Assembly (NCBI RefSeq): GCF_004664715.2
Contig: NC_051075.1
Coordinates: 27,460,715-27,524,714 of the forward strand
Source of the DNA: Peromyscus leucopus
Lineage: Eukaryota > Chordata > Mammalia > Rodentia > Cricetidae
DNA length: 64,000 bases
Direction of reading: 5' to 3'
Made by a program: the position numbers and the translations under genes. How positions within the stretch are numbered: the first letter of the stretch is position 1; every line of letters begins with the position of its first letter. Under the pieces are notes generated by a model. It was not told the DNA's origin and made no database searches. It saw only the letters and a list, made by a program, of their open reading frames with translations. Of the stretch, positions 1 to 10,295 are shown piece after piece.

Positions 1-2358
1 ATTTCTTTTTTCAGGGACTTAAAGTTCTTGTCATATAGGTCCTTCACTTGCTTGGTTAGTGTTACCCCAAGGTATTTTATGTCATTTTTGGCTATTGTAA
101 AGGGTAATGTATCTCTAATTGTCTTCTCATCTTCTTTGTCCATTGTATATAGGAAGGCTACTGATTTTTTTGAGTTGATCTTGTATCCTGCTATGTTGCT
201 GAAGGTGTTTATAAGCTTTATCAATTCCTGGGTGGAATCTTTGGGGTCACTCAAGTATACTATCATGTCATCTGCAAATAGGGAAAGCTTGACTTCTTCC
301 TTTCCAATTTGTATCCCCTTAATCTCCTTATGTTGTCTTATTGCTCTGGCTAGAACTTCAAGTACTATATTGAATAAGTATGGGGAGAGTGGACAGCCTT
401 GCCTCGTTCCTGATTTTAGTGGAATTGCTTTGAGTTTCTCTCCATTTAATTTGATGTTGGCTGTTGGCTTGCTATATATTGCCTTTATTATGTTTAGGTA
501 TGTTCCCCGTATTCCTGATCGCTCCAAGACTTTTATCATGAAGGGGTGCTGGATTTTGTCAAATACCTTTTCTGCATCTAGTGAGATAATCATGTGGTTT
601 TTTTCTTTGAGTTTGTTTATATGGTGTATTACATTGATGGACTTTCATATGTTGAACCACCCTTGCATCCCTGGGATGAAGCCTACTTGATCATGGTGGA
701 TAATTGTTCTGATGTGTTCTTGGAGTCTGTTTGCCAATATTTTATTGAGTATTTTTGCATCAATGTTCATGAAGGAGATCGGTCTGTAGTTCTCTTTCTT
801 TGTTGTATCCTTGTTTGGTTTAGGAATCAGGGTAATTGTAGCCTCATAAAAGGAGTTTGGTAATGTTCCTTCTGTTTCTATTATGTGGAACAATTTAGAG
901 AGTATTGGTATTAACTCTTCTTTGAAGATCTGGTAGAATTCTGCGCTGAAACCATCTCTTCCTGGGCTTTTTTTGGTTGGGAGACTTTTAATGACTGTTT
1001 CTATTTCCTTAGGGGTTATTGGGCTATTTAAATAGTTTATCTGGTCTTGATTTAACTTAGGTATGTGGTATCTATCCAGAAAAATGTCCATTTCTTTTAG
1101 GTTTTCCAGTTTTGTGGAGTAGAGGTTTTTGAAATATGACCTTATAATTCTCTGGATTTCCTCAATGTCTGTTGTTATGTCCCCCTTTTCATTTCTGATT
1201 TTGTTGATTTGGATTCTTTCTCTCTGTCTTTTGGTTAGTTTGGATAAGGGCTTGTCTATCTTGTTGATTTTCTCAAAGAACCAACTCTTTGTTTCATTAA
1301 TTTTTTGTATTATTCTCTTAGTTTCTAGTTTATTAATTTCACCTCTCACTTTGATAATTTCCTGGCGTCTATTCTTCCTGGGAGACTTTGCTTCTTCTTA
1401 TTCTAGAGCTTTCAGGTGTGCTGTTAAGTCACTAGTGTGAGATTTCTCCAACTTCTTTATGTGGGCATTTAGTGCTATGAATTTCCCTCTTAGCACTGCT
1501 TTCATAGTGTCCCATAAGTTTGGGTATGTGGTGTCTTCATTTTCATTGATCTCTAGGAAGTCTTTAATTTCTTTCTTTATTTCTTCCTTAACCCATTGGT
1601 GATTTAGTTGAGCATTATTCAGTTTCCATGAGATTGTAGGTTTTCTGTAGTTTTTGTTGTTGAAATCTAACTTTAACCCATGGTGGTCTGATAGAACACA
1701 GGAGGTTATTCTAATTGTTTTGTATCTGTTGAGATTTGCTTTGTGGCCAAGTATGTGGTCGATTTTAGAGAAAGTTCCATGGGGTGCTGAGAAGAATGTA
1801 TATTCTTTCTTGTTAGGATGGAATGTTCTGTAGATATCTATTAGGTCCAATTGGGTCATGACATCAGTTAAGTCCTTTATTTCTCTGTTAAGTTTCGATT
1901 TGGGAGATCTGTCCAGTGGTGAAAGTGGGGTGTTGAGATCTCCCACTATTAATGTGTGGGGTTTTATATGTGGTTTAAGCTTTAGTAATGTTTCTTTTAC
2001 ATATGTGGGTGCCCTTGTGTTTGGGGCATAAATGTTCAGAATTGAAACTTCATCCTGGTGGATCTTTCCTGTGATGAATATGTAATGTTTTATCTCTTTT
2101 GATTGATTTTAGTTTGAAGTCTATTTTGTTGGATATCAGGATGGCTACCCCTGCTTGTTTCTTAAGACCATTTGATTGGAAAGTCTTTTCCCAGCCTTTT
2201 ATTCTTAGGTAGTGTCTGTCTTTGAATTTGAGATGTGTTTCTTGTATGCAGCAGAAAGTTGGGTTCTGCTTTCGTATCCATTCTGTAAGTCTATGTCTTT
2301 TTATAGGTGAATTAAGTCCGTTGATATTAAGGGATATTAATGACCAGTGATTGTTCAT
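1..2358 (-). pseudogene. L1 ORF2 (endonuclease/reverse transcriptase), disrupted and cut by window edge
   Basis: ORF2 encodes the L1 endonuclease and reverse transcriptase used for target-primed reverse transcription. The start codon is at 2356-2358, 62 bp past the ORF1 stop. The N-terminal endonuclease shows the NINGLNS, QETHLK and SDHH motifs. The reverse-transcriptase region shows a PKPNKD stretch, an NYRPIS stretch and the catalytic FADD box at 267-278. The frame is broken three times: a frameshift near 2090-2100 in the endonuclease, after which the original frame resumes; a stop at 1398-1400 where the 56-kb copy has Gln; and a stop at 645-647, again opposite Gln in that copy. The C-terminal part is outside the window. 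Many plus-strand open frames over this interval are shadows of it. Confidence 0.93.
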
Positions 2359-2420
2359 CCCTGTTATTTTTGGTGGTAGTGTGTGTGTACTTCCCTTCTT
2401 TGGGGTTTACTGTTGTGGCT

Positions 2421-3551
2421 TTATCTATTGCCTGTGTTTTCGAGTGTGTATCTGACTTCCTTCGGTTGGAATTTTCCTTCTAGTGCTTTCTGTAGGGCTG
2501 GGTTTGTGGATAGGTATTGTTTAAATCTGGCTTTGTCTTCGAATGTCTTGTTCCTTCCGTCTATGATGATTGAAAGTTTTGCTGGGTATATTAGTCTGGG
2601 CTGACATCCATGGTCTCTTAGTGTCTGCATTACATCCGTCCAGGTCCTTCTGGCTTTCAAAGTCTCCATTGAGAAATCGGTTGTTATTCTGATGGGTTTA
2701 CCTTTATAGGTCACTTGGCCTTTTTCCTTGGCTGCTCTTAATATTCTTTCTTTATTCTGTACATTTAGTTGTTTAATTATTATGTGTCGAGGGGACTTTT
2801 TTTGGGGGTCTAGTCTGTTTGGTGTTCTATAGGCTTCTTCTATCTTCATAGGCATTTCCTTCTTTAAGTTGGGAAAGTTTTCTTCTATAATTTTGTTGAA
2901 TATATTTTCTGTGCCTTTGAGTTGGTATTCTTCACCTTCTTCTATCCCTATAATTCTTAGGTTTGGTCTTTTCATGGTGTCCCAGATTTCTTGGACATTT
3001 TGGTTCATGACTTTGTTGGCTTTAGTGTTTCCTTCGACTGATGAAACTATTTCTTCTACTGTATCTTCAATGCCAGAAATCCTCTCTTCCACCTCTTGCA
3101 TTCTGTTGGTTATACTTGCATCCGAAGTTCCTGATCTTTTACTCAGGTTTTCTATTTCCAGCATTCCCTCTGTTTGTGTCTTCTTTATTTTTTCAATTTC
3201 CCTTTTCAGTTCTTGGACTGTTTCCTTTGTTTGTTTCATTGCTTTTTCATGATTTTCTTTCAGTGCTTTATTGTTTTCTTCCAGGACTTTATTGTTTTCT
3301 TGGAGGGCTTTATTGTTTTCTTCTAATTTGTTTGCCCTTTCCTCTAGTTGTTTACAGCGTTCTTCCAATTTTCTTGTTTTTTCCTCTATACAAGCCTCTA
3401 CCTTCTTCATGAAGTTACTCATAAGGCTACTTTCTTCTGCTTCTTCCAATTTTTGGTGTTCAGGTCTAGATGTTGGAGGCGGGCTAGGTTCTGGTGATGC
3501 TGTATTGCTCTTCATTTTGTTGTATGTACTTCTGCCTTGACGTCTGCCCAT
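2421..3551 (-). CDS. L1 ORF1 protein (RNA-binding nucleic acid chaperone), intact
   Basis: ORF1p is the trimeric RNA-binding chaperone of the L1 ribonucleoprotein and is cytoplasmic. This frame has 376 codons with no internal stop, close to the usual length in rodents. I chose the ATG at 3549-3551 because the following MGRRQGRS matches the expected N-terminus; the frame stays open upstream through the 5' UTR, but that part reads as low-complexity Pro/Arg-rich sequence. A charged coiled coil covers about residues 45-135 and includes a tandem ENNK heptad at 78-98. The RRM-like domain starts about residue 196 (LRIIGIEEGE), and the C-terminal domain (KARRTWTDV, YPAKLS, FKQYLSTNPALQ) runs to about 360. 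Translation of a functional protein is inferred from the intact frame only. Confidence 0.93.
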   Translation of the reverse strand: MGRRQGRSTYNKMKSNTASPEPSPPPTSRPEHQKLEEAEESSLMSNFMKKVEACIEEKTRKLEERCKQLEERANKLEENNKALQENNKVLEENNKALKENHEKAMKQTKETVQELKREIEKIKKTQTEGMLEIENLSKRSGTSDASITNRMQEVEERISGIEDTVEEIVSSVEGNTKANKVMNQNVQEIWDTMKRPNLRIIGIEEGEEYQLKGTENIFNKIIEENFPNLKKEMPMKIEEAYRTPNRLDPQKKSPRHIIIKQLNVQNKERILRAAKEKGQVTYKGKPIRITTDFSMETLKARRTWTDVMQTLRDHGCQPRLIYPAKLSIIIDGRNKTFEDKARFKQYLSTNPALQKALEGKFQPKEVRYTLENTGNR

Positions 3552-4213
3552 CTCCTTGTGGTTCCTTCTTGGTCTTATCAGTGTACTTGTTTCAGAAAGA
3601 GCTGACAGATTCAGGAAGACTCTCTCTCTTGTCCAAAAGGGAGTTCTCTTGTCCAACTCTCTGGTCCAGAAGGGAAGTCGGGGGCAGGCTCTGGTCCAGA
3701 ATGGCAATGGGGGCAGGCTGGGAGCTGGGGGCCGGTCTCTAAGTCTCAGGAAGTGGCTGGGGTCTCGGGCAGATGGGCGTGGGGGCAGTGCGCGGAGATT
3801 GCAGGGGCTGCCGGGGGGGGGGGAGGGTTGGAAAAGGGGATCCCTCCCGGTGGGGCTAGAAGGGGAGCTGTCCGGTGGCCAGAACCTGGTGCCAAGTTGG
3901 GCAGGTCTTCCCGGAGTGGCTGGTACCCAGGGATGGGGTCCGGGTTGGACCCGGGTATTCACCTCTGGACCAGAAGGGAAGTCGGGGGCAGGCTGGGAGC
4001 TGGGGGCCGGTCTCTAAGTCTCAGGAAGTGGCTGGAGTCTCAGGCAGATGGGCGTGGGGGCAGGGCGCGGAGATTGCAGGGGCTGCCGGGGGGCTTGGAA
4101 AAGGGGATCCCTCCCGGTGGGGCTAGAAGGGGAGCTGTCTGGTGGCCAGAACCTGGTGCCAAGTTGGGCAGGTCTTCCCGGAGTGGCTGGTGCCCAGGGA
4201 TGGGGTCCGGGTT
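3552..4213 (-). promoter_or_regulatory. L1 5' UTR with two tandem monomers (internal promoter)
   Basis: This GC-rich stretch contrasts sharply with the AT-rich surroundings. Two head-to-tail copies of a unit about 267-275 bp long occupy roughly 3709-3950 and 3984-4213. They share the blocks GGGGGCAGGCTGGGAGC, TCCCTCCCGGTGGGG and GGGATGGGGTCCGGGTT as read on the plus strand. Between the inner monomer and ORF1 lies a tether (3552-3708) with repeated TCTGGTCCAGAA-type blocks. In mouse L1s, 5' monomers act as RNA polymerase II promoter modules; the same role here is inferred. The outer monomer ends at the element boundary. Confidence 0.82.
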
Positions 4214-4474
4214 TGCCACCCCCTTATTCTTTAATTATCGCTACATATATATGAATAAGTATATAAGTACCACCTGCTTAGTTCATTTGATGTTGCTTGT
4301 ATGGATATGTTTTTGGGCTGATTACTCAGTACTGGATACTCAGTTAGGGAGCTCATCTCTGGGTAAGACTAATTCTCCCTCTTGCAGTAGTCATTAAATT
4401 CCTGTAGGTCTTTATCTCGGGACAGAGCCTCATGAGATATCTCCCATCCATGTTGACATGTCAACTGGTATAGT
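4214..4474 (-). mobile_element. Old L1 3' UTR, direct (non-inverted) segment
   Basis: Lx-type L1 3' UTR in antisense orientation. The string running from CTTATTCTTTAATTATC through the phrases for a 'GACATGTCAACTGG' block matches the same 3' UTR region seen at 13.2, 41.8 and 42.5 kb in this window. It changes orientation near 4475, where the sequence continues as the upstream part of the same 3' UTR read in sense. The young L1 to its left interrupts its 3' end. Confidence 0.72.
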
Positions 4475-4560
4475 CATGCTTGGTTCTATAAACCCAGCCA
4501 ACTCTTCTTAGTGAGCTTATGGATCTTAGAGAAGAACCTACTACTGCTACTTTTCTACAT

Positions 4561-4572
4561 TAGTATAATTTC
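4561..4572. repeat. Target-site duplication, left copy (12 bp)
   Basis: TAGTATAATTTC here is repeated exactly at 5749-5760, flanking the inverted L1 between them. Orientation of the poly-T next to this copy fits an insertion on the minus strand. Confidence 0.85.
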
Positions 4573-5748
4573 ATTTTTTCTTGTCACTTCGGTTTTTTTA
4601 AAATTTTTATTATTAAGAAATTTTCTATTCATTTTTCATACCAACCACAGATACCCCTCTCCTCCCTTTTCCCACCCACAGCCTTCCCCCTCAACCCCAC
4701 CCCCCATTCCCACCTCCTCCAAGTCAAGGTCTCCCATGGGGAGTCAGCAGAGCCTGGCACATTCAGTTGAGGCAGGTCCAAGCCCCTCCCTGCTGCACCA
4801 AGGCTGCGCAAGGTGTCACATCTTAGGCACTGGCCTCCAAAAAGCCTGCTCATGCACTAGGGATGAATCCTGATCCCCCTGCCTGCGGGCCTCCCAAACA
4901 GTTTAAGCTAAACAGCTGTCTTGAGTATCCAGAGGGCCTAGTCCAGTCCCATGGGTTCTCCACAGCTATTGGTCCACAGTTCACAGGTTTCCACTAGTTT
5001 GGCTGGCCATCTCTGTACGTTTTCTCATCATGATTTTGGTGTCTCTTGCTTATAGAATCCCTCCTCTCTCTCATCCATTGGACTCCTGGAGCTCGGCCTG
5101 GTGCCCAGCCTTCGATCTGTATCTGCTTCCATCAGTCACTGGATGAAGGCTCTATGATGGCAATTAGGGAATTCACTAATCTGGAGTAAACCAGTTCAGG
5201 CACCCTCTTGACTATTGCTAGTAGTCTCAGGTGGAGTTCATGGCAGTATTATTCGTAATAGCCAGAACCTGGAAACAACGGATAAGGAAAATGTGGCACA
5301 TATACACGATGGAGTACTACTCAGCCGTAAAAAACAATGATATCATGAAATTTGCGGGCAAATTGATGGAACTAGAAAATATCATCCTGAGTGAGGTAAC
5401 CCAGACTCAGAAGGACAAACATGGTATGTACTCATTCCTAAGTGGATACTAGATGTAAAGCAAAGGATAACAGGACTACAACCGATAGCTCCAGAGAAGC
5501 TAGCTAACAAGGAGGACCCTAAGAAGGATACATAGGTAGCCCAGTGAAGGAGAAAAAGATGAGATCTACAAGAGCAAACTGGGGGTGAAGGGGGGTAATG
5601 GAGGGCAAGGAATGGGGGATGAGAACATAAGGAAATGGGAGGTTTGAGGTGGAACAGGGACAGAACGGGAGAGCAAGGTACCATGATAAATGAAGACAGC
5701 ATGGGAGTAGGGGGAAACAGGGTACTAAGGACATTCCCAGGAATCCAC
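4573..5748 (-). mobile_element. L1 insertion with 5' inversion (twin-primed)
   Basis: From 4573 to about 5230 this is L1 3' UTR in antisense, with T-rich sequence at its outer edge corresponding to the poly-A tail. From about 5231 to 5748 it is L1 in sense: the last ~70 codons of ORF2, a stop at 5450-5452, then the early 3' UTR. The sense piece ends where the antisense piece begins in L1 order (compare the unbroken 3' UTR at 52.65-53.57 kb). An exact 12-bp duplication brackets the whole. It is a 5'-truncated, 5'-inverted insertion. Confidence 0.88.
5231..5452 (+). pseudogene. L1 ORF2 C-terminal fragment (inverted segment)
   Basis: About 70 codons that end in ...FLSGY and a stop, the usual C-terminus of rodent L1 ORF2. 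Recognisable blocks are VIARTWK, KMWHIYTMEYYSAVK and ILSEVTQTQKDKHG. There is no ATG at the left edge; the frame begins at the inversion junction. It is not an independent gene. Confidence 0.9.
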
Positions 5749-5760
5749 TAGTATAATTTC
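5749..5760. repeat. Target-site duplication, right copy (12 bp)
   Basis: Exact second copy of TAGTATAATTTC (first at 4561-4572), closing the twin-primed L1. The old L1 3' UTR resumes immediately after it. Confidence 0.85.
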
Positions 5761-6106
5761 TAACAGCATTCTTAACACTTAGACATAGGTATTTGCAGCT
5801 CTCACCCTTCAACAAAGAAGCTTCTTTTTGCAGAAGATGGAGACTGTTGCGTAAGGCCACAACTGGCCAAGATGCAGAGGACAACTGACCATGGGGTGAT
5901 TGCGACCCCCACCTGCTGCATCTCCAACACAGCCCCTGTAACCTAAGGCTCAGAGAACATTGCAGAAGTCAGGGTGGGAAGTGTGTAAACCACAGAAGAT
6001 CAGGGAGTCTGCTGTGAGGTTGTCTTCTAGATATGAAACGAAAGCCAAGACAATATAATTATCTAAACAAGACCTGAACAGTGACAACATCAACTGACAT
6101 GGCTGC

Positions 6107-6190
6107 CTGGAACTGCCTATATTGATGAGGCTGGCCTTGAACTCACAGGGATCAGTCTGCTTCTGCTTTCTAAGTGCTGGGATTAAAGAG
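6107..6190 (-). mobile_element. B1 SINE fragment
   Basis: Antisense partial B1: GAGGCTGGCCTTGAACTCAC followed by a diverged GTGCTGGGATTAAAG block. The left and right arms of the element are missing. Confidence 0.75.
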
Positions 6191-6289
6191 TTCTTCTATG
6201 ATCACTCTCCTCATATGCCCTAGACTATTGTTCTTAGTCCCATCAGCACTGATTAAGGTCACCTGCTCATGAACTTCATATATGTGCAT

Positions 6290-6620
6290 ACAGGCACTGT
6301 GTGCTCTCTGTGGTTTGGCTTCTTCAGTTCAGCTTGTTTTTTGAAATGATCTGTTATTGAATGAAGCAGGAGAAGCCACTGTTCCACTGCATGAGCATTG
6401 CTCAATGCATTTGTCTTACGGGTGTTGTTTTGTAGTTTTTGTTAGTGAACAAAGCAGACACACCCATTCTTATTAAAATCTTTTCTTCTTATAAAATCTT
6501 AAAATAGAGGGGGTCTATTGCTTTGTTGCCTTTAGGTAAGTATCTACAGGTAGAATTGCTAGCTTGCAGGTAGAGTGAAACTGCCTAGTGCTTTCTTGAA
6601 GCAGGGTACCCTGGCTCCAT
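6290..6620 (-). mobile_element. Possible decayed L1 fragment
   Basis: Phrases such as TTGGCTTCTTCAGTTCAGC and GTAGAATTGCTAGCTTGC resemble the antisense of old mammalian L1 3' regions. The match is diffuse and the boundaries are approximate. Confidence 0.35.
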
Positions 6621-9004
6621 GCTGTCCACTCATGTTTCCAGTGCTTGGAATGGACATCTTGACTCCTGTTTGGAGAACTTTTTCCACCTTTGAGTGATAG
6701 CCCACCCTTCACTTGCTCTGTGAATCCTTTAAGAGAATAGTTTACACCAGGTTGGCTGTCTCTTTGTTTCACTCACTCCTTCATATTCCTACCACTTTCC
6801 TTGTTCTGTGGAAAATTGGAATTGTGTCTTCTATACCATTCACTCTAAGGGAAATGATGTCTTTGGGATTGTTACCAGCATTGTGTGTGATATTTACTCA
6901 TGCACACAATCATTTAGTTCATAGGTTCTTACAGGAGAACTCTCTTAGGAGAAGTTTCCATGCAGTGTCTGTGTGTGTAGATGAGTTTGCAAATGGGAAA
7001 AGTTAGAATGCTTAGAGGTCAGCTCATTGTTTTCATTGATTAATGGCTGTTTTATTGAGATTAGGAATATACCTGCCAAATTGGTTATGTATTCTTTGTT
7101 TTGTTGTTGTTTATAGAGTGAAAATCCAGGGAAAGCTAACATGAAGTTGCATAAAAGCTGTTGTTGCTTCCTAAAACAGGAAGGAATAAACAAGAGAAAT
7201 CCATATGGATTATTTAATACTTACTCCACAAAACATCATTATCCCAGAACTCCAGTATAGGAAGGGGTTACAGAAAAGAAAGGAATATCATTACTACTGT
7301 ATTTCATTTCTTTTGTACCATTTTTTTTTTTGTGTGTGTGTGAAAATATTTTATCTTTAATTCATCAAGGATCATGACTCTGTTTCCTGTGGAGCTGAAC
7401 TAACCATGGACCTTTCTACTGACTGGCATTGGACCTTGTGGATTATGGAAAGACAAAAGAAACCACGTCTAAATGGTGTGTGCTGAGCAATGGAAAAGAA
7501 AAATTCACTTATTATAATTTCCATGTATTCTTGAACAAACAAGTTTCAGAATAAGAAAATATTTTAATTAGTCTATTGCTCAAAATCCATTGCATTTCCT
7601 CCCTTCCTCCGTAATTCTCAGGCAGGAGAGAAGAGTTATTACTTAGTAATTAGTAAAGCTGATATTTAATGAGAAAGCAGTTCTGAAAACTGGATAGGTT
7701 TTAAACATCTCAGCATGAAGAAGTTGAAATATTAAAGGCAACAGCTGCCTGTAAACGATTGCTGTTAGTTGAAATTTACATATTAAAGAGCAGGAAACTT
7801 CTAAGATTTCTTCCTTTTTAACATTTTAATGCTCAAGCTGTAAGATAATACCCCACTTTAGGTTGGTGACTTTTAAGTTTTATTTTTCAGGAATATGCTA
7901 GAGGCAGCTGAATAAACTTATGTGTCTACCAAAAATACCTTAGGAAAATATTTATGCTGCATCCTTCTTAGTTAATGTGCCCGCTTTTCTCAGAACACAC
8001 AGTCACATGCTCTTTGACTTTCACTGTCTCTGTTCGAGGATGGGTAATGGTGTTATGGAACAGTTTCTAAGTATCCTTTAAGTGAACTGGGGAAACGATG
8101 GCTTGGGGCTGGAGTCCCGACATTGTGTAGGGAATGCAAACTCATTGAATGTTTGCAGTGTCCAGTGTTGTAGAGAAAAAAAAAAATGGAAAATATGCAA
8201 CCTAGCCTCTGACTTAGAGGAATTTTAGATCTGGATAGTGCTTTGGAAGAGCAGAGTGGCACATTTGCCTATTAATATAAATAAATGCAAATTTCATTAT
8301 GGCAGGGAGAGGCTTGAAATAACTTGAAAAGCAGTCTTTAAGTGTGATTTTATTATGAGGTTAACCTACTTTACACAATGAACCTTGGTAGAAACATTTT
8401 CCAGCTCCGAGGATTTTATCTGAGGTCACTGCTAAGGTACAACAACTATATTGTTATTACATTAAAAGGTAGCCATTTTTTTATTACATGTATTTTGGAA
8501 AATACTGCGTAGCAAGACAGAATATAAATAATTTATAATGAGCAGAAAGAATCACCAATTGTTGTCCATTATCTGTATTTGCATATGGGTTCATGTATGT
8601 TTGAGCATCTGATTTATTAATTTGTACAAATAGAATCATATGCTTTTATAACTCGCATTTAAAAAACTTGACTACATACTATAAATATATTATGTTACAG
8701 AGTCAAAAACAGCATAGTTTCAAGTAGCTAAATTAAAACGTATTTGTTAGTTGTTCCATGCTGCAAATTACGGACTCCCTTTTGTTGGGCTTTAGACCAT
8801 TTCCAGAACTATGACAAAATTCTTTGATTTCTACTATATCCTCAGGACCTGGTCTATAGCACAGAGCTTTTGGGTCAAATGATAGGCTTTTTGAATTTTT
8901 TTCACACTTGCAGTGCTAAAATAGTCAACATAAAGCTTGTGCAGTTTATCCCGTCCTCTTCCTTTTTCTCCCAAAGTGAAGGAAAATTTACTTCCATGAA
9001 ATCT
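6621..9004. other. AT-rich single-copy DNA, no gene seen
   Basis: No recognisable repeat or coding exon over about 2.4 kb apart from a short T/GT run near 7321-7341 and an A-run near 8175. Open frames here are short and look random. A stretch near 7640-7800 has balanced composition and TAAT-like words and could be an old conserved non-coding piece, but nothing proves it. Confidence 0.5.
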
Positions 9005-9085
9005 TATTTATTTATTTATTTTTCTCAAGACCGGATTTCTCTGTGTACCTCTGGGTGTCCTGGAACTCTCTCTGTAGACCACTTT
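9005..9085 (-). mobile_element. B1 SINE fragment
   Basis: Antisense B1 3' part: a TTTATTTATTTT run followed by a diverged GGATTTCTCTGTGTA and TCCTGGAACTC, stopping at CTGTAGACCAC. The rest of the element is absent. Confidence 0.7.
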
Positions 9086-9384
9086 GTGTTTTGGTAAGTT
9101 ATCTCACACAGTGGTGATGTTAATTTGTGAATACTTAACCTTTAAAGTTCTGTGTGACCTTGAGTTGGGTAGAGTCTAGGGCAAAAGTGAATGAGTTTGT
9201 TCATATGAGGTGGCATGTGGAATTTAGGTCTGGACAAATGTGGGAGTTGAGAATACTTCAGTTGTGAATATTCTAAGCAAGAAAGGAATAGCAGCTACCG
9301 TTATAGAGACAAGGATAAATTATATAATTAATAATTGGGTACTGTTCTCGTATTCATTTTGTGGTTTCCACTAAAGCAAATAAG

Positions 9385-9520
9385 ATTCTTACAAAACTAG
9401 CTGAGTATGAACCAATTTTAAAGATGAGGAAACAGGTGCAGATAGATCAGTCATCTTGCTCCAGGAAACATGATCTTTAAGGGGGCTAAAACCAGAGACC
9501 AGGGTTATTGATAAGAAAGG
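9385..9520 (+). mobile_element. MIR SINE fragment
   Basis: AAGATGAGGAAACAGG followed by a diverged version of the MIR core and a 3' half around GGGGGCTAAAACCAGAG. This is a mammal-wide tRNA-derived SINE and heavily decayed. Confidence 0.55.
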
Positions 9521-9639
9521 GTGTGTTTCTTTTAATGTTCTAAATTGTGCAAAGAAGGATCATTCTTTGGTGTGTAATCTTTGATTCCTATTTGTAGGCT
9601 TTGAATTCTCTTTTAGAGAGATGTTGACATGAAATAATC

Positions 9640-9845
9640 CATTTACTGTTTTTATTTTTATTTATTTTTAATTTTTTTGTTCTTTTTAGGATTTACTTTT
9701 TTGAGAATTTCATATAACGTATTTTGATCATATTCCTTAGTCTCCCTGAACTCCTTGCAGATACTGCCCTACCTCTCTATCCACCAACTTCCTGTTCTTT
9801 CTCTCTTAAACAAACAAACAAACAAGCCAAACCAAGTCAAAACAA

Positions 9846-9903
<58 letters not shown>

Positions 9904-9965
9904 TGATTTATGTTGGTTAGCTACTTCTGAACATGGGGTCTGTCCTGGAGTGGTGGTTGTTCTGG
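9640..9965 (-). mobile_element. L1 (Lx-type) 3' end with embedded (CA)25
   Basis: A T-rich edge (9655-9690), then TTGAGAATTTCATATAACG and a pyrimidine-rich block, then an AAACAAACAAACAAAC run. This is the antisense of a rodent L1 3' end. A perfect (CA)25 occupies 9851-9900 inside it. Confidence 0.7.
9851..9900. repeat. (CA)25 microsatellite
   Basis: Uninterrupted 25 CA dinucleotides, long enough to be polymorphic. Confidence 0.97.
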
Positions 9966-9976
9966 AGTGGAGTGGT

Positions 9977-10295
9977 TGTCTTAGTTGCTGTTCTATTGCT
10001 ATGAAGAGACACCATGACCACAGCAACTCCTATACCGGAGATCCTTTAATTGGGGCTTTCTTACAGTTTCAAAGGTTTAGTCCATTATCAGGATGATGGC
10101 TCACAGGCAGACCTGGTGTTGGAGGAGCTGAGAGTTCTACATCTAAATTTGTAGGCAGCAGGAAGAGGTAGACACTGAGCCTGGCTTGAACATCTGAAAC
10201 CCCAAAGCCCATCCCCAGTGACACACCTCCTCCAACAAGGCCACACTTCCTAATCCCTGTCAAGTAGCTTCACTCCCTAATGTCAAGACCCTGGC
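9977..10295 (-). mobile_element. Rodent MaLR-type LTR (ORR1/MT group), antisense
   Basis: Starts TGTCTTAGTTGCTG..., with GAAGAGACACCATGACC, AGTCCATTATCA and a CACACCTCCTCCAACAAGG block. Three other copies in this window (14.6, 40.8 and, in sense, 32.8 kb) share the layout. The right end is diverged, so the boundary is approximate. Assignment to ORR1 or MT is from memory. Confidence 0.78.

Larger units (their letters stand above)
1..4213 (-). mobile_element. Young L1 (LINE-1) retrotransposon, 3' part cut by window edge
   Basis: Read on the minus strand, this is a 5' UTR with two monomers, an intact ORF1, a 62-bp spacer and most of ORF2, in the order typical of a rodent L1. The 3' end lies beyond position 1. 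The 5' end falls near 4213, where the GC-rich monomer sequence stops abruptly and an older L1 3' UTR begins. A second copy at 52.65-56.43 kb is very similar over 1-1893, which suggests both are young. ORF2 is disrupted, so the element could not move using its own ORF2 protein, but its ORF1 looks translatable. Confidence 0.95.
4475..6106 (+). mobile_element. Old L1 3' UTR, inverted 5' segment (interrupted)
   Basis: Sense-oriented Lx-type 3' UTR that is contiguous once the younger L1 at 4573-5748 is removed: 4475-4572 continues into 5761-6106. It holds the stretch around CAACAAAGAAGCTTC and CACAACTGGCCAAGATG and ends near CATCAACTGACATGG. That end overlaps, by about 20 bp of consensus, the start of the direct segment at 4474. 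Inverted upstream plus direct downstream pieces are the signature of twin priming. Confidence 0.65.

Noticed and set aside
28..690. Long plus-strand open frame of 220 codons
   Set aside because: It is the reverse complement of L1 ORF2 reverse-transcriptase sequence; the minus strand carries all recognisable motifs.
3552..3962. 137-codon N-terminal extension in frame with L1 ORF1
   Set aside because: Pro/Arg-rich translation of the 5' UTR. The ATG at 3551 gives the expected N-terminus and length.
3753..4397. Plus-strand 214-codon frame across both L1 monomers, reminiscent of primate L1 ORF0
   Set aside because: It starts at GTG, consists of GC-rich repeats of the monomer and runs into unrelated flanking DNA. 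No evidence of an ATG-initiated antisense gene.
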